Shown here: one piece after another, positions 7,105 to 13,351 of the stretch
Layout of the letters: each line of letters opens with the position of its first letter
How positions within the stretch are numbered: the stretch's first letter is position 1
Assembly (NCBI GenBank): GCA_037439425.1
Contig: JBBIWA010000111.1
Location: forward strand, 1-13,351
Direction: 5' to 3'
DNA length: 13,351 bases
DNA from: JBBIWA01 sp037439425
Lineage (GTDB): Bacteria > Acidobacteriota > Blastocatellia > RBC074
The notes under the pieces: generated by a model
Told to the model about the DNA's origin: nothing
The model's database searches: none
The model's input: the letters and a program-made list of their open reading frames with translations, nothing else
Program-made: the position numbers and the translations under genes

Positions 7105-9700
7105 TACCCTCTCCCCTTTCTAAAAGACCCAAATTGGCTCGTAAGAAAGGACCCGGCTTTGCCGCCACTGATTTAACTTGTAGGATAAGAATAGAATCTC
7201 GAAAATCCTGCAGAGAAAGTCCTAATTCTTCATCGAAAATCTCTCCTATGTTACCTGCATCAATGCCAGCAGCCTGTTCCCGAAGCCATCGGTTAAGGCG
7301 GTTCGCTAAACCACGATGTAAGCCACGCAGTCTACTTGCAGCACGGTAAATACGCTGGTAATACTGCCGTACAAAGCCCATATCCAGTATTTCCGCAACT
7401 CGACGGAGATCCTCAGCGTCCTGGGGACAAAGTGTCTCACCTCGCAACCACTGTTGTAAGGTGAGAACTGATTCCCTCTGACTGCCCCGTTTTTTCATCT
7501 CCCACAAAAGTTCATCCAAGCCCCGCATCTGGCGGCGCTGCCACTCTCGGTAGGATGTCGCGAGATCATCGTGCCAGCGCTGAACCAACGCCAGGTGAAG
7601 TTCAATGGCAGGATGTTGGTGAACACGTGAAATGATCAGATCATACAGGCTTTGTCGTCGTTGACCATGGATAAAAAGTACCTTGTCTCTGGGTCGAAGA
7701 GATTGAATGTAACGCTCTTCAACCTGCTCACCATCCGCCCCGGAATAGACGATGTTAATTGTGTCGTCGAGCGCGAACAATCCGTGCCAGCCTCCGTCGA
7801 AACGTACCTCGATGGCCCGTTCTACCCATGCCAGTTTCTCGTCGGAGTCTTTCCTGTCAGAGATTATCTCCTCACTGGAGGATTCTAAGATTGATTCGAC
7901 CAGGGGTTCATCCTCATCTTCCACAAGCAACCAAGAGACTTCTTCTATTGGATCATTGGGCTGCCAAAGTGGTGTAGCGTCTCTAGCAGAGGGTTGCCCT
8001 GTTGATCGCGGTTCAGCAGTAACTGTCTGAGGAATGCCCATCTTCAGGCGTACAGGCAATTCGGGCGGAGGGGAGGAAGGTCGTTTGCCACCAAGCTGCG
8101 AAAGTATGTTCATGTTCTCAGTCAAATTCACGTTCAGTAATGCCTGCCATTTTTCAATTCGACACGCCAGTGCAGGGGCCTGATAAGGATAAACCAAAAT
8201 CTCGACCTTCCTTTGCCGTAATGCTGGCTCCAACCGTGCAGATAGAGTAGGACTCGGCAAGCCAACGAGCAGTACCTCCCAATCGAGGTTAATTTCTGAA
8301 ATTAGAATATCATCTTCCCAAGCCCCACTATCGCCATCTCCTGTTTCCCGATGAACTACCTCACGGTGTAGGTCCTTCGGGCTCATTAACCAAATCCGCA
8401 GTTCTCTTAGATCATCTTCACTGATGTTGTATCTTGCCAAAAGTGCGAAAGCGAACAACTGTTTCCTGGCTGTACTAGGAAAGACTATCAAGCACGCTGT
8501 ACCATCAGGTACATCGGAGACACAGAGCCTCGTAAGCGCCCCCCAAAGCGGCGGCTCAGATCTACGGATCTGCTCAAGGGCACCATTCAAATGTGCGGCA
8601 GCCTGCTCTAAGTCGGCAGATAATGAAGGGTAAATTGGCCGGGTGGCTTCCATGAACCGTTCAAGTCCCTCGCGCAGTCGCGCGATCGACTTTAGACCCC
8701 AGCGATGACGCGCCTCGGCTTCATAAAGATCGAACGGTACCGGGAGCGATTCAACGGAACGCAGGTAGCTCCATCCAAGGTGCAATGCATCTCGACTAAG
8801 CTGCCCATTGTGTTGCTGCGATGCTCGTGCCAGTATGTGATAAGCGTTCTGAAGAGGCGTCGTGACGTCTGCCAATTTCGATCCATCAAGGAATAAGGGC
8901 GTAACCTGCGTCGTCATGTTGGACTCGTGGCCTTGAGTCGAAGCAGTTTCATAGGCGGGTGGAGATGACACAAACGATACTGGGGCGTGGGGCCAGTGGA
9001 AGACTTTGATGCCGGCTCGGGCAAAATCTGCAATGCTCTCCGAGAGCGCACTCTGACACCAAGCGACTACCGGCAGGCCGTGACTACAAGCATACCCTAA
9101 CAGTGCCGGTAACCAACGCAAGGTTGGTTCGTCTCCACAATCAATAGCAATCCAATCGGCATAATGCTGCTTAAGGACAGCTATGGGATCGACCGGAGCA
9201 TACACGCAAATCACCTTGGGCAAGTGAAGGCTAGAGGGTTGACCGTGGTGGCTGGGCGTAATCGGTCGAGTTTTACTCGGATCTTGCCGTATGAGATGGA
9301 CTTGGGGGAAAACAGCATCCAAGGTCAAATCTCCAACACGGACATTGCCCAACTGATCACGGATACCGATTGTTGAACCAAAATAAAGCACTTGGCCACC
9401 AAACTGAGAGACTTTCATCTGATCTAGCCCATGCATAATCAGTCCGGTTGCAAATAGAAGTGCTGGACGACGAGGGACTCTGTCGGGGAGGATGATCAAC
9501 AACCGTTCACGTTGATGCAATGTTGCGCAGACCAGGCGGGCACTCATTTCGTCAAAGCGATCAGGACACCCACTTCTGCCGCTAAACTGGAGACGACCTT
9601 CATGCCAGAGCTTCACAAAGAAATCATCAGCACTTCGCGGAAGGCCCGAAAAGCCCTGTGCAAGATAACCTATCCAGTCATTCTCTAACGTGTCAACCAT
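7097..9700 (-). CDS. drmE: DrmE-like protein of class 2 DISARM
   Basis: The 867-residue product has no Walker A box or other standard catalytic motif that I can see. It resembles DrmE, the accessory protein of class 2 DISARM, in three ways. The N-terminal part has a Q-V-L-Y-F-G-S-T-I-G-I-R-D-Q-L segment (about 104-118). The overall length is similar. It lies directly before drmA, with overlapping ends. Around residues 600-625 there is an acidic stretch. The C-terminal third is helical and charged. The role of DrmE in DISARM is not known. ATG 9700 is preceded by an in-frame GTG (9703); the GGAAG at minus-strand distance seven favours the ATG. A 5-pair hairpin (GCTTT, TACG, AAAGC) lies just upstream in the 48-base gap. 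The family call rests on recognition and context, so it is less certain than drmA or drmB. Confidence 0.7.
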   Translation of the reverse strand: MVDTLENDWIGYLAQGFSGLPRSADDFFVKLWHEGRLQFSGRSGCPDRFDEMSARLVCATLHQRERLLIILPDRVPRRPALLFATGLIMHGLDQMKVSQFGGQVLYFGSTIGIRDQLGNVRVGDLTLDAVFPQVHLIRQDPSKTRPITPSHHGQPSSLHLPKVICVYAPVDPIAVLKQHYADWIAIDCGDEPTLRWLPALLGYACSHGLPVVAWCQSALSESIADFARAGIKVFHWPHAPVSFVSSPPAYETASTQGHESNMTTQVTPLFLDGSKLADVTTPLQNAYHILARASQQHNGQLSRDALHLGWSYLRSVESLPVPFDLYEAEARHRWGLKSIARLREGLERFMEATRPIYPSLSADLEQAAAHLNGALEQIRRSEPPLWGALTRLCVSDVPDGTACLIVFPSTARKQLFAFALLARYNISEDDLRELRIWLMSPKDLHREVVHRETGDGDSGAWEDDILISEINLDWEVLLVGLPSPTLSARLEPALRQRKVEILVYPYQAPALACRIEKWQALLNVNLTENMNILSQLGGKRPSSPPPELPVRLKMGIPQTVTAEPRSTGQPSARDATPLWQPNDPIEEVSWLLVEDEDEPLVESILESSSEEIISDRKDSDEKLAWVERAIEVRFDGGWHGLFALDDTINIVYSGADGEQVEERYIQSLRPRDKVLFIHGQRRQSLYDLIISRVHQHPAIELHLALVQRWHDDLATSYREWQRRQMRGLDELLWEMKKRGSQRESVLTLQQWLRGETLCPQDAEDLRRVAEILDMGFVRQYYQRIYRAASRLRGLHRGLANRLNRWLREQAAGIDAGNIGEIFDEELGLSLQDFRDSILILQVKSVAAKPGPFLRANLGLLERGEGSE
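7111..7117 (-). promoter_or_regulatory. Ribosome binding site of drmA
   Basis: AGGGGAG on the minus strand lies six bases before the GTG at 7104 and within the end of drmE. It supports GTG as the true drmA start and coupling of the two genes. Confidence 0.65.
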
Positions 9701-9750
9701 CACTCGTCTTCCGCTTTCGTAAAAGCTCTACCAATTAACCCCTATCCCCC

Positions 9751-10386
9751 TCAGATATTCGCGAACTTTGCGCGATTGCACTTCGAGCACAGTAGTTGAA
9801 TGTTATTGGCCGTATTACTCCCTCCTTTAGAGAATGGAATAATATGATCAAACTCTAAATCCTCCCGGCTCCCACATTCCACACATCTCTGGTCATCTCG
9901 TATCCAAACTGCTCTTCTTACCGCCTGTGGGATGTGGCGGCTCCGATGGTTTTGATGCTCATCTTGAGGTTGTGACTGGAGAGCTGTTATACGAATAGTA
10001 GCGTTGTCCGTCTTATCATTGACCCAAGGATAAACACGATACTGATAGTCCGAGATCCTCTCGATGGCAATGAAATCTCCCACCTCTAATTTATGATGGT
10101 CGAAGAACTGGTCCCAGAAACGCCTTCTGAATATCTTCTTGTCGCCAGCTATGTCAGTCTCTATAGCCTTATCAAAGCAGCATACGTGAAGCAAAAGAAG
10201 CTTCCCTTCACCTTTTCTTCTATTCAACGGGCCAATTGAATCTACGGGAAAAAAATCCAAGTCTTTGTGCAAGTAAACATGGCCGTTGCCAAAGTTGCCC
10301 GCTTGAAGTCGGATCAACCGAACTAACTTTGAATCAATGTTTCTCACGCCCGTCATTACCATCTTCACCAATCTACTTTTGTTCAC
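9751..10386 (-). CDS. HNH endonuclease with N-terminal putative DNA-binding barrel
   Basis: The C-terminal 60 residues form an HNH nuclease module: C168-x2-C171, D180-H181, N195, then C200-x2-C203-N204. The third catalytic position is the common asparagine variant. The paired cysteines would bind structural zinc. The first 125 residues are not a family I can name. The segment W-D-Q-F-F-D-H-H-K-L-E-V-G-D-F (91-105) followed by Y-R-V-Y-P resembles the B3/EcoRII-type DNA-binding pseudobarrel found in some restriction enzymes; this is inference. The gene overlaps the end of the upstream fusion gene by 14 bases. The GTG start lacks a clear ribosome binding site, and in-frame ATGs at 10362 and 10356 are possible. 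By eye the gene is more AT-rich than drmA and drmB, which may mean a separate origin. It is likely the DNA-cutting or target-recognising part of the variant. Confidence 0.75.
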   Translation of the reverse strand: MNKSRLVKMVMTGVRNIDSKLVRLIRLQAGNFGNGHVYLHKDLDFFPVDSIGPLNRRKGEGKLLLLHVCCFDKAIETDIAGDKKIFRRRFWDQFFDHHKLEVGDFIAIERISDYQYRVYPWVNDKTDNATIRITALQSQPQDEHQNHRSRHIPQAVRRAVWIRDDQRCVECGSREDLEFDHIIPFSKGGSNTANNIQLLCSKCNRAKFANI

Positions 10387-12523
10387 ACAATGGCTGAAAG
10401 TGAATTACGGTGAGAACACTCTTGTCCCGTAGATTTGGATAAATAGCTAGCAGTGCCTTCCGAAGCTCATCCAGGTTCTTAAAGCCATCGCTTCGTGCAT
10501 CCTCTACAGCAAGGTCACAAAAGCGCGTGTGAAGTACCTTGGTCACATTCACAGCTAGACACTGCGTATCAGATTCGAGGAGCACCAATCCGAGTGGAAA
10601 GGCATGACGCCCCTTTCTAATCGTTGATCGTTTCTCTCCACGACGAACAGCAGCTACGAATTCCGGCAATAAGCGCAGGCGAGGCATCCCCCCACCCCAG
10701 CTTTGATTTTTCGGCATGGCTTGACTGAACTCCTTTCCAGCCACGATGGAATGTTCCCAAGCACTGGTCAGTTGAATGATCTTGTCAGGTCGCAAAGAAG
10801 ACAGAAACGTTTCACAATGAGGCGCTGCTACTACGATGGTAGCTCCCAGTTTTCTGCCTGTGTGTTGGAGCTTGTCTGCTACAACGTTGGCGGTCACAGG
10901 GTCGAGATTGGCACAGAACTCATCCACTAACCAGACATTGCAGCCGCGCGCAATAAGGCGAGCAAGCATGGCTCGATACTGTTGCCCTTTGCTGAGTTCA
11001 TCAAATCGCTTGAGGTAAATAAACGCATCCGACAACCCCACCAACCCCATGAGGTGAAGCGATGAAGCGACATCCTTATCCCCCAATACCTCTATCAACG
11101 GTTTCTGTGAGCGGATCTCTTGGAAGCTCCCTGGTTTATAATTCTTCGGCAATCTTATTTCACCACTAAGCTCAGCTCCATTCCTGTCAGCAAGAAGGTT
11201 GAGCAGAGTTGTTTTGCCAGAGCCTGATGGACCAATGACGAGCACAATCTCACCGGGTTGAATTTCCACTGACATCCGACGTATAACCGTGGTTCTGATT
11301 GATTCAAGGGAAATTCCAAATGCTTGTTGAACGGCGTGCGTCTGCTCAGTTCGACGCACCTGCGAAACAAACGTTGCTGTCACATCACGAAACACTATAG
11401 GCTCAGCCAGAGATTCTAGTTTAATAGGTGATGGCCGATGATTCTGGCGGGGCGTGATTTGAGCCAAGCGGCGCTGGAGAAAATCCTCAACCTCTGGGTA
11501 AAGACCCTTTAGATACGTGGGCTTGGGCAGGCTCACAATGTCGTGAAAAAGGGCAAGGTCTCGCAAGACTGTTGAGCGTGATAAGCGGCCAAGGCGTTGG
11601 AAGAACACTTCGCGGGTCAGCCCTTCCTGTTCCATCAGCCGTAGCGCCCGCTCCATTCGTGAGACCTGTTTATCTACAATACCGCATGACTCTTCGGACA
11701 CGATCTCGCCAGCCCTCACTCGATTCGCATTTCGCGTCAGGTATTCCAAATCCTTCACGACGCGCGCAAGATTGCCTTCGGTTTCGCCGATGAAATACAT
11801 GCCCGCCTTTTCTGCGAAAGGTACGTACTTCAGCATATCGGCTGAGATTTCAATAAAGTAGGGGAGCAAGCCCGCCACCTGCCACCGCGAGCGCGCAAAT
11901 TCAGCAGCATGTCGGACAAGGATTTGTCCTAGCCCCAAGCCCCGGAACTCAGGATAAACAACGCACCGCGCGATCCGAACAATAAGGTGGATGTACCGAC
12001 GCATTGTTGGCATGTCCCAAGCATCCCAAGAGATGCCATCTAACCTAAACGGTGCGTTTAGCACTGCGGCCCGTGCCTTGTTCATGTAAAACGGTGTAGC
12101 CAATTCCACATAACCCAGCACCTGTGGATACATTGGGTGAAAAGCACGAGCAATGAGGCGTGCTGTGCGACCATGAATCAGGTGATTGCGATAATGAAAC
12201 TCAGCGAGCGACCGGTAAGCCTGAAATTCCTCAGTCTCCGTGATTTCCTTAATTAGCATCTCCAACTGGAATCCGCCTACAGTCAGCATCTCTCGCGCCA
12301 GATATGGCTGGAGAAATTGCGCCTCGCCATTTTGGCACTCAACCCAAGCTTCTCCATCAACTAGACGAATCCGGTCACCCTTACTCGCACATGCCGAAAG
12401 CGGTACAAACAAAAACTTCTGGCCGGGCTGGAGGGTAAGGCGCTTTATGTGCCCCTTCCAGACGACCGAGGTTACAGTAAAACAACCCCTAGTGTTATGT
12501 CCTTTGTGCTTAAGAACATTCAT
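10373..12523 (-). CDS. GNAT acetyltransferase / ABC ATPase / ASCH fusion (COG2401-like)
   Basis: Three domains occur in one 716-residue chain. Residues about 85-260 are a GNAT acyltransferase with the acyl-CoA loop R-G-L-G-L-G (194-199). Residues about 375-600 are a soluble ABC ATPase: Walker A G-P-S-G-S-G-K-T-T (431-439), signature L-S-K-G-Q (510-514), Walker B W-L-V-D-E (531-535) and switch histidine H569. Residues about 613-712 are an ASCH domain (G-E-K-R-S-T-I-R and D-A-R-S-D-G-F). No membrane segment is present, so it is not a transporter. The GNAT-ABC pairing matches COG2401. The ASCH fold is related to PUA/EVE domains that bind RNA or modified bases. The substrate is unknown. The ATG start lies 38 bases after the attC-like site, with only a weak purine stretch before it. 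It is first in the row leading into the DISARM genes. Confidence 0.8.
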   Translation of the reverse strand: MNVLKHKGHNTRGCFTVTSVVWKGHIKRLTLQPGQKFLFVPLSACASKGDRIRLVDGEAWVECQNGEAQFLQPYLAREMLTVGGFQLEMLIKEITETEEFQAYRSLAEFHYRNHLIHGRTARLIARAFHPMYPQVLGYVELATPFYMNKARAAVLNAPFRLDGISWDAWDMPTMRRYIHLIVRIARCVVYPEFRGLGLGQILVRHAAEFARSRWQVAGLLPYFIEISADMLKYVPFAEKAGMYFIGETEGNLARVVKDLEYLTRNANRVRAGEIVSEESCGIVDKQVSRMERALRLMEQEGLTREVFFQRLGRLSRSTVLRDLALFHDIVSLPKPTYLKGLYPEVEDFLQRRLAQITPRQNHRPSPIKLESLAEPIVFRDVTATFVSQVRRTEQTHAVQQAFGISLESIRTTVIRRMSVEIQPGEIVLVIGPSGSGKTTLLNLLADRNGAELSGEIRLPKNYKPGSFQEIRSQKPLIEVLGDKDVASSLHLMGLVGLSDAFIYLKRFDELSKGQQYRAMLARLIARGCNVWLVDEFCANLDPVTANVVADKLQHTGRKLGATIVVAAPHCETFLSSLRPDKIIQLTSAWEHSIVAGKEFSQAMPKNQSWGGGMPRLRLLPEFVAAVRRGEKRSTIRKGRHAFPLGLVLLESDTQCLAVNVTKVLHTRFCDLAVEDARSDGFKNLDELRKALLAIYPNLRDKSVLTVIHFQPLCEQK

Positions 12524-12561
12524 TCTCGTATCATGCTCTCATCTGTACATCTGCCCATTTC

Positions 12562-12660
12562 GCCTAACGCTCGCCGTCACGGGTCGCCGCCCAAACGATA
12601 CCTTTCCCGTTCACTCAGAACCGCAAGCGGGCGGCGGTCACGTGCACGGGATGGTTAGGC
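12562..12660 (-). other. attC-like recombination site (right)
   Basis: This is a 99-bp imperfect palindrome with integron-type order. On the minus strand it reads R'' GCCTAAC, six-base spacer, L'' GTGCACG, a central region closed by a seven-pair GC stem (CGCCGCC with GGCGGCG), L' CGTGAC, seven-base spacer, R' GTTAGGC. L'' has one extra base (G) relative to L', the hallmark that sets attC polarity. The R'' box contains the TAA stop of the HEPN gene, and the next gene starts 38 bases past R'. Both are typical of gene cassettes. No integrase or attI is in the window, so mobility is inferred from structure alone. Confidence 0.65.
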
Positions 12661-13170
12661 CGTGCGCCCCGATAGCAGGGCAGTCAGCTTGTCCTTGTCA
12701 TGGTATCGTAGAGCCGACGCTGCACGGTAACATTCTTCGGCATGCTGCACTGCGAGTTTGGCCTCTTCTGGTTTGAACAAATCTTGCGCTGACGCCAGAC
12801 GCTCCGCCTCGAAGCCGTACTTGGACGCCAGGTAAAACTGCCCCCAGAAATTCAGGAGAAGTAACAGCCGTGGTAAAGGGACAGCATGGTTCAGGTATTG
12901 GTTCTCCAATTTCTTGAGAAGCTGCTTTTCTTGAATTTGTCGTGCGATCGTGGAAAACGGCTTTTTGTCCAGTGCCCACTCGTGCGCTAGCGGGTACTCA
13001 ACACCCAGAAACGAGAGGACTGACTTCACGGAAAGTTCAACGCATTCCTGTGCCGCTTCTATCGCTTCAGAGCACCGATAGAATGACTGCGAAAGCTCTT
13101 TCGCTATCTGTAACTGGTTTGAGGCTTTGTCGATCCAGCCTTCGATGGTTTTGCGTTGAGTGTCATTCAT
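12655..13170 (-). CDS. HEPN-domain protein
   Basis: The 171-residue, mostly helical protein has the HEPN core around residues 11-64: W-I-D-K-A, then A-Q-E-C-V-E-L-S-V-K-S-V-L and G-V-E-Y-P-L-A-H. A second helical part with K-Y-G-F-E-A-E-R follows at 117-124. HEPN proteins often act as RNA-cutting toxins or as partners of small nucleotidyltransferases. The canonical R-x(4-6)-H ribonuclease motif is not seen; the closest is R149 with H157, seven residues between. No nucleotidyltransferase partner is in the window. The stop codon lies in the attC-like site, so the gene looks like a cassette gene rather than an original operon member. The ATG at 13170 has a weak GAAGG ten bases upstream. Confidence 0.75.
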   Translation of the reverse strand: MNDTQRKTIEGWIDKASNQLQIAKELSQSFYRCSEAIEAAQECVELSVKSVLSFLGVEYPLAHEWALDKKPFSTIARQIQEKQLLKKLENQYLNHAVPLPRLLLLLNFWGQFYLASKYGFEAERLASAQDLFKPEEAKLAVQHAEECYRAASALRYHDKDKLTALLSGRTA

Positions 13171-13287
13171 GGACGGTCAACCTTCGATCCATCTGTTGAT
13201 CTCATTTATAATCAGCGGCCTAAATACATCGTAAAATAATTTCCTGAAAGTTTTGACAAGACCAGCCTGCTGGATGAAAATAGTAGG
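13171..13287. promoter_or_regulatory. AT-rich divergent intergenic region
   Basis: This region lies between the HEPN gene (left) and the transposase start (right). On the minus strand it holds TTGTCA (13259-13254), with AT-rich bases 15-17 further on, and TATAAA (13210-13205). These could form a promoter for the HEPN gene, but neither pair has ideal spacing. Part of this stretch probably belongs to the left end of the insertion sequence; I could not define its terminal repeat. Confidence 0.25.
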
Positions 13288-13351
13288 ATGAAAAAACAAC
13301 ATGTACAACTCAGTCCAGCCGATCGAGAAACTCTCGAAACCCTGACCCGTC
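13288..13351 (+). mobile_element. IS630-family transposase, N-terminal fragment
   Basis: A plus-strand frame opens with ATG at 13288 and runs off the window after 21 codons. It reads M-K-K-Q-H-V-Q-L-S-P-A-D-R-E-T-L-E-T-L. The L-S-x-x-x-R-x-x-L-x-x-L pattern near the start is typical of the helix-turn-helix region of IS630-family transposases. With so few residues the call is tentative. It would place an insertion sequence next to the HEPN cassette. Confidence 0.5.

Noticed and set aside
10373..12523. ABC transporter ATPase
   Set aside because: There is no membrane partner or membrane segment, and the ATPase is fused to GNAT and ASCH domains.

Overview
This is a bacterial window of moderate GC. 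Almost everything in it is transcribed leftward (minus strand). It holds an anti-phage defence operon of the DISARM type, bounded by sequences that look like integron attC recombination sites. The host cannot be named from this sequence. The mixed GC, the spaced hairpin repeats and the IS630-like fragment would fit a Chloroflexota-type genome, but that is a weak guess.

Layout from right to left, in the direction of transcription. The first 21 codons of a probable IS630-family transposase run off the right edge on the plus strand. Next is a HEPN-domain gene (12655-13170). Its TAA stop lies inside the R'' box of an attC-like imperfect palindrome (12562-12660). Then comes a tight series of genes: an acetyltransferase/ABC-ATPase/ASCH fusion (10373-12523), an HNH nuclease (9751-10386), a DrmE-like protein (7097-9700), the DrmA helicase (3514-7104), DrmB/DUF1998 (1601-3499), the DrmC phospholipase-D-family protein (1029-1604) and a frame-damaged TIR-domain gene (613-993). 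Gaps are 48 bp or less and several genes overlap, so one transcript is likely. A non-coding stretch (1-612) follows, with stem-loops, a second attC-like palindrome (182-272) and two copies of a hairpin repeat (55-89 and 141-177).

How the genes may work together. DrmA, DrmB and DrmC are the DISARM core, and DrmE marks the class 2 type. Known DISARM loci also carry a DNA methyltransferase, and none is visible here. The place upstream of drmE is taken by the GNAT-ABC-ASCH fusion and the HNH nuclease. Either the methylase lies elsewhere or this is a variant with different chemistry for self/non-self marking. HEPN and TIR genes at the two ends are common toxin or abortive-infection modules, but the TIR copy looks decayed.

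The most unusual structural point is that both attC-like palindromes have the polarity expected for minus-strand cassettes. They would define a segment of about 12.4 kb containing the whole DISARM-like operon, which is very large for an integron cassette. No integrase is in the window.
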